Assembly: GCF_001949145.1 (NCBI RefSeq)
Contig: NW_019091459.1
Coordinates: forward strand, 109,240-173,239
Direction of reading: 5' to 3'
DNA length: 64,000 nt
Source of the DNA: Acanthaster planci
Taxonomy: Eukaryota; Echinodermata; Asteroidea; Valvatida; Acanthasteridae
Part shown: positions 49,934-59,437 of the stretch, piece after piece
Layout of the letters: every line of letters starts with the position of its first letter
How positions within the stretch are numbered: position 1 is the stretch's first letter
Notes under the pieces: model-generated
What the model was told of the DNA's origin: nothing
What the model saw: only the letters and a program-made list of their open reading frames with translations
The model's database searches: none
Position numbers and translations under genes: made by a program

Positions 49934-52106
49934 CAAAGGCTCTGTTTGTTTCACACGGATCTGTGGATCTCGATCGGTGATAACACTGCTGGTTGGCTCC
50001 ATCCATTACGCTGGTTCTAGTGGCAGGGAACCAACGTCAAATCACCGGCCGGTCGTGATCTGAGTCTGCGGGAATCAAACAGGCCCAGAGATAAATCGAT
50101 ATGCTAGGGTGTAGTCCGAATTTGGGGATCTACAAGCATGGGCGGTGCGGGGGGAGGGCCTCAAAAGGAATAAAGATGAAACCGCAAAAGCAGTAAAATA
50201 CATGAAATCAGCCAATGACTTAAACACATCTCAAAAATGACTCCATTCACCGTCAACAGTTTGAGAGTTTGCTATTGCCCTTCATATAAAAAATGTCCTG
50301 GAGACCGACAATGTGTACGAGATTGAAATAATCCTTGCCAGGTATGTTTACAAATCTGCTAAGAACCAATATTCAGTATGTTCACTCCAATGCCTATGTG
50401 CACTATTTAGTTGAAAGTTGGCGCACTCGATCACTTTACTGTGGATTTCGAGGCAGGCGACGTTGGACACCGTTCCGACACGTCTTTCCGCGGATGGACA
50501 AATAACCTGATAACGTAAGATTGATTAGACAGCATTAAACTACCGTATGGTGTGAACCAAGTTGTAAAGGTTTGAAACAAATTCTGAAAAAAAATATTAA
50601 AAACTAAACACGATCAGATTTATAGTAAAGATTGCGGTAACACCATGTATTCATCTCTTCTTTGAGTATGTGTGGCTCTGAGAAGAACCGGGGAATAACT
50701 CGACGTTTCGAACAGTGTACTCTGTCCGTCTCCAGGAGACGGACAGAGTACACTGTTCGAAACGTCGAATTGCTTGATATTCCAAGCCTCATTGCCTTGA
50801 ATGGCATTAAAGAGAGATGGCTGCCCAGATGGCTGATAGAGGTCTTTAGCTACAAGACAAAACAGCTTCATTAATCACTGATTAAATGAATAGATAGCAA
50901 GGCAATTAATACAATTAATGTAGCATTTTCTGTTCATTTTTAAGATGCTGTGCTACACTGACTCTCTCATTTCTACAAGCCGCTGGTATTTCCAAAAACA
51001 AAATATACACCTCAGTAAACTACTGAACCCGTGACAATGTATCTACTTTATGTAGAACTTTTCATTCGTATGACATTAGTAGATTATCCTAAGTTAATTT
51101 ATATAATTCGTAAAGCGTTGAAGAGCGGATACAGCAAATTACTTAATCTTCAGTAGTTGTAATAACCTGGTTATTGGTTGAATGTCTTGCCGAGAATGTT
51201 GTACACTTGAGTGCCAAATAAAATCACTTCTTAAGCTATTACAAAGCGATTACTAATAGCACAAAAGCTAAAAACGTGAAAACAAAATCAATTATATAAC
51301 AAAGAAATTACGTTAATATGCAGGAGTAAAAGTGCACACTAAATCACAAAACAACCGTGGGCTTACAAACGAAAAACATAAGTATGTCAAAATAATTTAA
51401 TGAGCTGAAACCAATCGATCAATTTACCAATTAATTCAAATTTATGCATCAAAGGGCATACGTGGCAATGTCAAGCCAAAGGAGCACGAGAAGCCATTTT
51501 CATGAGCACTAGTTGGGCGGAAAATGGGAGTACCTTGCATCATTGCAAATCACTTTCAAAGCGATGTTACCTGATCAGAAACAATGCATAGAAAACGATT
51601 TGCTAATATTGAAAAATAAATTGATATTTGGAATCGCTGGGCGAGATCCAGATCAGTGTGAAAAAAATGCCCAAAATCTAAACCAAACTGTGATATTAAA
51701 CAATATCTTGGAAAAAGGAGACCTACTCATTCATACAACTAATTAATGAATGAAATGCTTGCGTGGGCTAGGACCTCCCAAACGCATTCCAGAGCAACAG
51801 GTTTTCTTTTCTGAAGGCAGCCTTAATAACTTGAATTTCTCGGATAATGCTTTCATTATTTAGTAAATGGATCTTAGCCTAAAGTACAACTTATCATTAT
51901 AAGACGTATGGTTGATAGAGGTTTCGTTTACAACGTCAAATTTATGTCAATCTTAACAACGTCAGTCTAAAAGTGATACCACCAATGAGTTATGAAGTTG
52001 GGAGCTTGGGAGCCAACGTGAACATACATGTATAACGAAAAAAAAAAAGCGTAAAAGCACTCAACCACAGAGAACATTACACTCAAAAATATATCTCTCG
52101 AGTTCA
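49934..52106. other. Intergenic region with palindrome
   Basis: The 3' flank of the B-box/NHL gene contains the polyadenylation signal at 50,169-50,174 and the 69-base palindrome at 50,700-50,768. The rest is AT-rich, with no recognised coding sequence. The 77-codon frame at 51,513-51,746 has no recognised similarity. Confidence 0.55.
50700..50768. repeat. Near-perfect palindrome, 34-base arms, 1-base spacer
   Basis: Arm 50,700-50,733 is the exact reverse complement of 50,735-50,768, with a single A between. The right arm ends TTCGAAACGTCGA, preceded by an ACAG...CTGT mini-stem. The CGAAACGTCG block is typical of Penelope-like element termini, so this may be two termini fused head-to-head. 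It would form a very stable hairpin or cruciform. Confidence 0.9.
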
Positions 52107-52718
52107 TTAGAAAAGTAATTTGGTAACCAATACACCCGAATTTTCATCAGCTAAATCTTCCTTGGTTGCTATGGCGCCCCCTTCGTACACCCATTCCCAT
52201 CCCGGATACAGTGTGTTACCATGCCAACTCACATATGCTGGACCATCACCCACTGACGTATTGGTTAGAAGGACGTTTGCTCCTACGGTGTGCAGTGGTT
52301 CCTTAAATACCGAGTAAGATCGTTTAAGATAGAAATCTTTATAATGAAGATATATGCCTTTATAAAACTCTTTGTATCCATATTTAGACGCCATTGTCTC
52401 TGCCATCGATGTTGCCATCAAGCCGACGCCCATATTCCTTCTTTGCTTTTCGATGACGAACGCTTCATCATACACCGCCCTTTTTCTATTTGTAACAGGG
52501 ATGAAACGGATATGACCAACAAGAATATCTTTATTGCATTTGTTATTTTGGTGCTCGACCAGGCCGAACGAACATGGCGCAATGCCGAGTTCCTGTTTGA
52601 CGAGTTGTGGTAGAATTTCTGCCTTACATTGCGGCCACTCGTCCTTCATGATCTTGATGCAAGTAGGAATGAGATCCGGAATGGAGCGCAGCGGTTTCCA
52701 GCAATATGAAAGCGCCAT
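52107..52718 (-). CDS. GNAT-family N-acetyltransferase, NAA80-like
   Basis: This intronless frame gives 203 residues from ATG 52,718. The frame is open 17 codons further, to 52,769, but with no ATG there, so 52,718 is chosen. Motifs: KDEWP near residue 27; ILVGHIRFIPV (strand beta-4 region); EAFVIEKQRRNMGVG with the acetyl-CoA-binding R-x-x-G-x-G at about 94-99; and HYKDFYLKRSY near 125-135 (the H..FY...GY pattern). The order and spacing resemble NAA80 (formerly NAT6), which acetylates the actin N-terminus in the cytosol. A C-terminal extension of about 60 residues containing SWHGNTLYPGWEWVYEGG is unfamiliar. Family assignment is firm; the NAA80 assignment is inference. Confidence 0.72.
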   Translation of the reverse strand: MALSYCWKPLRSIPDLIPTCIKIMKDEWPQCKAEILPQLVKQELGIAPCSFGLVEHQNNKCNKDILVGHIRFIPVTNRKRAVYDEAFVIEKQRRNMGVGLMATSMAETMASKYGYKEFYKGIYLHYKDFYLKRSYSVFKEPLHTVGANVLLTNTSVGDGPAYVSWHGNTLYPGWEWVYEGGAIATKEDLADENSGVLVTKLLF

Positions 52719-53667
52719 TTCAGCAGTCGAACAAGCCTTGCTGTATTGCCCCAATGTCGTTGGAATCAAAGATCAGCCAAGAAAATAGCCTGGAAAGGAT
52801 TTGTATTGCAACACGTTTATTACAAAATGTCAACAATTCCAAAAAGGTTAAACACAAAGACTATAATTATCATTATAAATCTTTACGAGGTTAGAACTTC
52901 TCACTTCCGAACTCTAATTAACATGGACTGTCCAGGGAGTAACTTCCACTTTCGTGAGAGTACACAGAATGCATCTGAACGAATGTGGAGATCCTTTTTA
53001 AAAATCAATTATATATTGGATGCAGACTAAAGAACACCATTGACGGTGTTGTGTGATTTACTACAGGGTTAATATTTGAGAACCCTCACATAATACTCCT
53101 TTCGATGTAAATGGTAATAACAAAAGTAAGCCCCTTAATTTTTACTCTCAACCTGCCCACTATGAGGTCTGTTGGGAGTGTTGGACGTACCCTCCACCTC
53201 ACCAATCATTTCCCATTGCCCACGCATTGGTATAGATAAGGCCTTTGTTGAGTTACCTTCATGCGGGGATCCAGCACAAACACTTGCCCGTTGTCATTTT
53301 TAGGCAGCCTATGCCTAAAGCGTGCAAGCCCCCACCCCAGAAAGCATTCGTTTGTTTAAGAACAAAAAGAGATTAACTGGATTCGATAACGGCAAACACA
53401 ATAACAGCGCCTTAAAAAAGTGATATTTCCGACTTCAAAATCTGTCCAAATTCGACCGTTTTCGCTTGACAAACTCACGACGCTTAACACTTTTCGAGGC
53501 CTCCTCCCATTCAAATACGCGTGCCTAAATGTTGCTTGCGCAAAACCTCTATGGAGGAACATGGTGCTTTAACGAAACCGCAGGAGCGGCCCATATTGTC
53601 GAGGCATAATACATGTTGACAATGACGTTTGGGACAGGTACCAATGAGTGTTTCCTGGTCAACAGAG

Positions 53668-54083
53668 GGATTTTACATTAGCGTCGTCTGCGCATATCCG
53701 CATCGAAACCGAGGTTCTATGTGTTGAACTTCCTCGCGCATGCTCGCAGAGTCGACACAGCATATGCATGATTCGTAAGTGTGACGCCTTTTCAGTTATA
53801 AACCACGCCCACTGCACAAGCAGATACACGACCATCGCAGGCACGTTAGATCGCGGTAAATTGCCATTATTTTTTCTTTTGATTTTACGTGTAAAGTTAT
53901 TGTGAAAGACTCTTCCACACAAATTTGCAGCCTGAAATTTCTGAATTTAACATACCTTTATGTATTTTGTGTCTTGACTCCTTACTTTCAATCGTCTGAT
54001 CGTATTAAGAATTGAAAGTGACACAGCTTCGTTTTCAAACGCGGAAGTGAGCAGATCGACGCTAAAAGCTCGTATTGGGACTC
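53668..54083. mobile_element. Dispersed 420-base inverted-repeat element, copy 2
   Basis: This is the direct-orientation partner of 40,552-40,975, with the same order of blocks and scattered point changes and small indels. The ends TTAGCGTCGTCTGCGCA and TGAGCAGATCGACGCTAA are imperfect inverted repeats. There is no coding capacity. Confidence 0.75.
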
Positions 54084-55583
54084 CTCTACACGCCTTGTGC
54101 CCCGACTACGTAGTATGAGGATAAAGTTTGTCTTTGGCATTTAAGAAAGCCACTAGGTGGTGAAAAGGTATTTTGGGGGAGTCTTTGAAATTTTTGAGAA
54201 CTGTTGTCACTTTGCTATATGTAATGTGGAGCGTTAGTATGACCGATCCAGTCCAAAAATCGAAAAATTGGGATAATAACGCTGCACTCAGTAGAGCTAT
54301 GTAAAAACGTAAACATTTGTACCTTACAGTCCATTGAGAGTACCTACAATTTATATGCTCCCAGACTTTCTCGGCAATTTTTTGAGCGATTAGTTCAAAC
54401 TGAATATATTTTTCCGCGTACCGGTTCAAACTCTTATTGGAAAAGTGGTGTAAAACCATCTCTTCCCATGTTCTCCCAGAGAAAAAGTCTTACTAAAAAA
54501 CTGCTGACTCATTACGACTCGGTGCGTTTCTGTCGACGCTTGCTACAGCCGTCACAGACCACATCTACGGTATCTCAATTTCCAGTTTTATTTCTATTCC
54601 ACTCATCCATTCCATCTTTGATTTTAAGACAATTTTGTGGTACCTCTGTTATTTGGCCAATTCTGGTGACCTATGGGTAGAGTTAACAAAATCTCTTGTC
54701 AAGATGGACAGCTGATTTACCACTCATATCAAAGCTCATGATCTCAGGCAGTGTGCTTATAATGAAGAGAGTTCGTTCTTTGCGATTAAATATGAGTTTT
54801 GAACTCATGTTTGTCTCTGCATGGGGTAATGCGCCCATGGATGACACAAAAGCAGAAAAATTCGGAATTTGACGTACTGTTGTTGATGCATTCTATCAAG
54901 ATTGTAGAACATTGAAACACTTTAAGATGGGTCCTTGTTTAACAGCGCAGTGGTCCAAAATAACTGTTTTCAAAAGACACAAATATGGAGGGCCTGACAT
55001 TTCGATCCCAGCAGAATCTTTCTCAAAGGCAAAACGACAAAAGTGGACAAGACACAAGCAAACGGGTATCAACCAAATATGGTCGAATGCAGGAGGTCAA
55101 AAGGGGAAAAAGGGAAAAAGGGTAAAGGGGCTGCATGAAAGACACGAAAACGCATATCATCCAATACCTGCTGAATCTATTGTGAGAATGTCCCTGTGGG
55201 GTCAGAATCAAGTGGGGTCTAGTTAGTGTGATTGTTAAGTTGGCGATGGGCTTCATCAATATATTATCTGCCGGCTTGATGATGGTGTCAGTGTGGGAGC
55301 GCAATCAGTTTAGTGCTTAACGTTCATCTCTGGAGAGATCATGTTGAGGACCGTGACGAAAATGATCAGGGTTATTCCCTTGTGAATGACAAGACTGTGC
55401 ATAGGTCTCGAGGGCCGGTATACGTTTCTTAGGGGGTACCCAGGTGCTTTTGGCACAGAGGGATTCCTGGTCGCACGGAGCAGAGTCAAAGAAAAATTCT
55501 CGAAGTCGTATCCAGTGGAAGTATTCAGTAAGATATTGGCTGAGTTCTACCGGGTTCACTGTGGGGTGAGTGAGACAGAACTC
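54084..55583. other. Repeat-rich region, no recognised gene
   Basis: It contains a Penelope-like motif at about 54,990-55,020 (- strand). The 117-codon - strand frame at 54,106-54,459 starts with ATG but resembles no family I know. Confidence 0.45.
54988..55023 (-). mobile_element. Penelope-like terminal motif, - strand
   Basis: On the - strand the sequence reads TTTGAGAAAGATTC-TGCTG-GGATCGAAATGTC. GATTC and GGATC pair (one G.T) into a 5-base stem followed by GAAA, as in the hammerhead-like cores of Penelope-like element ends. It is a fragment only. Confidence 0.3.
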
Positions 55584-55757
55584 CAAGAAAGCAAGCCAAT
55601 CATCTACACACCCAGAGCCATAACACCAACAGAAATGAGATATGCCCAGATCGAGAAGGAAATGCTTGCGATTGTCCCTGTCCAAAGTTCCATCACTATG
55701 TATGTGTTCGGCAAGGCCGTGACCGTTGAAAGTGAACACAGGCCAGTACAAGCAATT
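55584..55757 (+). pseudogene. Ty3/gypsy RNase H fragment, + strand
   Basis: The frame reads KPIIYTPRAITPTEMRYAQIEKEMLAIV... and ends EHRPVQAI. It matches the start of the gypsy RNase H domain, although the usual acidic residues before and inside it are not preserved (an S replaces the normal D/T region near the HRP motif). It stops matching at 55,757, exactly where an inverted gypsy piece begins. Non-functional relic. Confidence 0.75.
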
Positions 55758-56395
55758 TCGGGCTTTACTGATGGGTCTATTTTCAGGAAATACTTCCCAG
55801 GAAGAATGCCAGTGGTTTTCTTGATCTCCAGGTACTGCTCAAGCCCATAGACTCTGCCTATGAGCCTAAGTTTCTTGCTGGCGCCTCCACTGAGGATCAG
55901 TGGCTTTTGTTCTGCCTGTACGACGTAGTAAGACATATCAACGCACACAATTTTGTGGCATGTGGGCAGTGTGGTGCCCCCTTCCACTTACAGCTTATTA
56001 CTGGAATATGTCTCAAACCTTTTTACACTTGGGCACAACTCTTTCACGTCTCCCAGCGTCTTATAGATGTGGAGAGGCATGATAGATTGCGCTGCTCCTG
56101 TGTCAATCTGCACCTCAGCATCATTTTTGTTATTGATCCATACATTTCGTAACATTCGTTTGACGCAGAATCGACATCTAACGCGCTAATGAGATGGGTG
56201 TATTCTTCATCTGATGAAAAAGTATCACTTTCTGATGGGCCTTAATTGGACATTGGCACTTTCCATCTAATGTGCTGCGAGCCGTCTTCTGCAAACTGAT
56301 GCAAAATAATTTGGTTTCTTGTTGAAGTCGCAGGTTTGATTCTTAGCGGGACATTTTCGATAGTCTGCCTCATACCCGCATTTGTGGCACTTTTT
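55751..56395 (-). pseudogene. Ty3/gypsy gag zinc knuckle, protease and protease-RT linker, - strand
   Basis: On the - strand, in order: a degenerate zinc-knuckle pair (KCHKCGYEADYRKCPAKN, about 56,395-56,290); an interval with stops; the aspartic protease motif IDTGAAQSIMP (about 56,107-56,075); and the linker to reverse transcriptase with LILSGGASKKL and LKIDPSVKP (ending about 55,751). Knuckle ligands are partly lost and stops interrupt the frame. The RT core and integrase are absent. The piece abuts the inverted RNase H fragment. Confidence 0.75.
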
Positions 56396-56874
56396 TTCTT
56401 TGCCACATTTGACATCAGGTCTTGTTAATTTCTTTGGATTAAGAATGCTTCTTTGACGTTGTGGCTTTGCTCAGGGTGTGACTTTATGGATCGTGATGTG
56501 CTGACCTTACAGTATTGACTTTACGATCTTCATCTTTGTTTATTTCTTTGGAGCTTCTTGAGATATTTCGTAGTTGTCTGCTGATGTCGCCCACTGGAAG
56601 GTTGTGTAAACTTCTCTTCTTTTGTCTCCAACATAAGTCATGAGGTAGTTGACCTTTTGACCTTGGCTCAGAAATCTGAGATTTCTGAGCTGTTTGCTGA
56701 GCCAACAACCAAGGAGAAGGTGGGACAGTGGCTAAATGATGCTCCAGACGAGTCCTCGCATTCTGATTCGGAACAGCCAGTGCAGCCAGCACAAGCGCCA
56801 GAGCACTCAGCACGACAGCCTCTAAAGTCAGTACAACAGGCCGTGTAGTCACCGCAGCAGACCGTGCAGCCAGT
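56396..56874. other. Repeat-flanked stretch with Gln/Pro-rich open frame
   Basis: A + frame at 56,657-56,848 (SEISELFAEPTTKEKVGQWL, then repeating PVQPAQ units) stops just before the gap. It could be the end of a retroelement gag or linker, possibly of the BEL/Pao relic downstream. No family can be named. Confidence 0.3.
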
Positions 56875-57495
56875 NNNNNNNNNNNNNNNNNNNNNNNNNN
56901 NNNNNNNNNNNNNNNNNNNNNNNNNNNNNNNNNNNNNNNNNNNNNNNNNNNNNNNNNNNNNNNNNNNNNNNNNNNNNNNNNNNNNNNNNNNNNNNNNNNN
57001 NNNNNNNNNNNNNNNNNNNNNNNNNNNNNNNNNNNNNNNNNNNNNNNNNNNNNNNNNNNNNNNNNNNNNNNNNNNNNNNNNNNNNNNNNNNNNNNNNNNN
57101 NNNNNNNNNNNNNNNNNNNNNNNNNNNNNNNNNNNNNNNNNNNNNNNNNNNNNNNNNNNNNNNNNNNNNNNNNNNNNNNNNNNNNNNNNNNNNNNNNNNN
57201 NNNNNNNNNNNNNNNNNNNNNNNNNNNNNNNNNNNNNNNNNNNNNNNNNNNNNNNNNNNNNNNNNNNNNNNNNNNNNNNNNNNNNNNNNNNNNNNNNNNN
57301 NNNNNNNNNNNNNNNNNNNNNNNNNNNNNNNNNNNNNNNNNNNNNNNNNNNNNNNNNNNNNNNNNNNNNNNNNNNNNNNNNNNNNNNNNNNNNNNNNNNN
57401 NNNNNNNNNNNNNNNNNNNNNNNNNNNNNNNNNNNNNNNNNNNNNNNNNNNNNNNNNNNNNNNNNNNNNNNNNNNNNNNNNNNNNNNNNNNNNNN
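56875..57495. other. Assembly gap of 621 N
   Basis: This run of N is immediately followed by BEL/Pao coding sequence, so the gap probably hides the 5' part of that element. Frames spanning it are artefacts. Confidence 0.99.
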
Positions 57496-59437
57496 CTGTG
57501 CGGGGATCACAAGTACCGGCCAAGATAGCCTTACCAGTGGATGCAGTGATGGTAAGGGGCAGCGGTAGGGAAGACTGGTTGAAGACTTGCACCTTGTTGG
57601 ATCCTGGAAGTAACAGATCTTTCTATTCGTTGGATTTGACTAAAATGTTGAACCTTGATGGTGACTTACATCCCATGTCTATAAATACCCTCAGGGACAC
57701 TTCATCAGTGGAGAAACTTATGGTCTCTCTAGAAGTTGCTGGAGTCAATGAGGATCTGCAGACATTTGAGCATCTTAAAGACATTCCGCTTCCATGCGTG
57801 ACGAGCAAAGGAGTCTCGATGCTTATCGGTCAGGATGCACCTCACATGCTTGCACCTCATGACGTGAGACCTGGACTCGTGGGGGAGCCTTACGTTGTGA
57901 AGACGGTGCTGGGGTGGACGATAAATGGCCCCTTGACTGACGGAGCACCCCAGCGGGCTACCACGCACTATGTTCGAGGAAATCTAGAAGCACAGGTGGA
58001 ACGTCTCTGGAAGCTTAATACTGGAGAAGTTTCGGCCTGTGATTCACCTGCTATGTCCATCCATGATAAGAAGGCTTTGGCCATTTGGGAGCAGTGTCTG
58101 CATGTGCTAGATGGGCACTAACAGCTGGCCATTCCCTTAAAGACAGACGACCCTGTGTTGCCGGATGACAGAAGTTTGGCATAGAAGCGACTTGCATCCC
58201 TAAAGGAGCGTTTGACCAAGGATCCGAGCTTGCATCACCGTTACACCATGGAGATAAACAATCTTTTGGAGAAAGGCTATGCACAAAGGGTCATTGGTGA
58301 CGTGTTGAATGCACCTCCACGTGGAGTGTGGTACCTTCCACACCACTAAGTTCTTAATCCGTCAAAGCCAGAAAAGCTTTGTGTGGTCTTTGACTGCGCT
58401 GCCAAGTGCCAAGGTCGGTCCTTAAATGACACTGCTCTAGAGGGGGCGGACTTGATGAATAGACTCATAGGAGTTCTTGTGCGATTTCGAGGTCAGGTTG
58501 CCTTGATATCAGACATCGAGCAGATGTTTCACCAGGTCCGAGCTGTTGAGAATCACAGGGACGTACTCAGGTTCCTTTGGTGGCCAGGTGGTGATGTATC
58601 TCAGCTACCAGAGATCTACCGAATGACTGTGCATGCATTCGGCGGGGTTTGGAGCCCGAGCTGTGCCAACTTTGCCCTTCAAAGGACGGTTGACGACTAT
58701 GGTGATAAGTTTGACCATGACATTGTTGAGACTGTGAAGATGAACTTCTATGTTAATGATTGCTTGAAGAGTGTCAAGTTGGAGGAAGTAGCAATCAAAA
58801 CAGTTGAGCAACTGACAAAATTGCTGGTATGTGGAGGGTTCCGCTTGACAAAGTGTTTAAGCAACTTCAGAAAAGTCCTGAAAGCCATCCCTCAGCAGGA
58901 GCGAGCAAAGACTCTTTGAGGCGTAGACCTGGACCGAGAATCATTACCACGAGACCGAGCTCTTGGAATCCACTGGGATGCTGAAGATGAGACCCTGGGA
59001 ATCAGTTTGCGTCCAAAGCTCAGAAGTCATACTCGGCGAAGTCTGCTAAGTATCATGTGCTCGGTCTACGATCCACTCGGGTTTTGGGCCCTTATATCCT
59101 TCGAGCAAAGGTATTCTTCTAGAGTGAATGCAGTGTTGGAACGAGCCCCTGGAAGCTGCAACCCGAGATTATTGGATAAAGTGGCAAGGCGGCCTCGAAC
59201 GACTATCAAGGTTTCTGATAGACAGATGCTTGGTTCCTATGGACTTTGGTGATGCCCAAGAATGTGAGCTGCATCACTTCTCGCATGCATCCAAGAATGC
59301 GTATGGATGTGTGTCCTTTGCCCGCTTTGTCAGTTCGACTGGCAAGATCCACTGCAGTTTTGTTATGGGCAAATCGCGTCTAGCACCCCTGAAGGCAATG
59401 ACTATCCCAACACTTGCGCTGTCTGTGGCTTTGCAGT
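57496..59437 (+). pseudogene. BEL/Pao retrotransposon pol relic (protease and reverse transcriptase)
   Basis: The frame from 57,498 shows a BEL-type aspartic peptidase region (TLLDPGSNRSF), LGWTINGP, and the RT landmarks VVFDCAAK, LISDIEQMFHQV, FGGVWSPSCANFAL and GGFRLTKCLSN, then YDPLGF. In-frame stops lie at 58,119, 58,182, 58,347 and 58,917. A frameshift falls between about 59,075 and 59,130, after which ELHHFSHASKNAYG and MGKSRLAPLK continue in the next frame. Similarity ends near 59,437, before the integrase. The catalytic YVDD box reads YVND (58,749-58,760). It is dead. Confidence 0.9.

Noticed and set aside
52719-52769. Start of the acetyltransferase at 52,769
   Set aside because: The codon there is TTG; the first ATG in frame is 52,718 and precedes the whole GNAT domain.
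54106-54459. 117-codon - frame
   Set aside because: It starts with ATG but has no recognisable family and lies in repeat-rich DNA; kept only as part of the region description.
56668-57592. Long open frames across 56,875-57,495
   Set aside because: They are the same gap artefact; only the part after 57,495 on + is real retroelement sequence.
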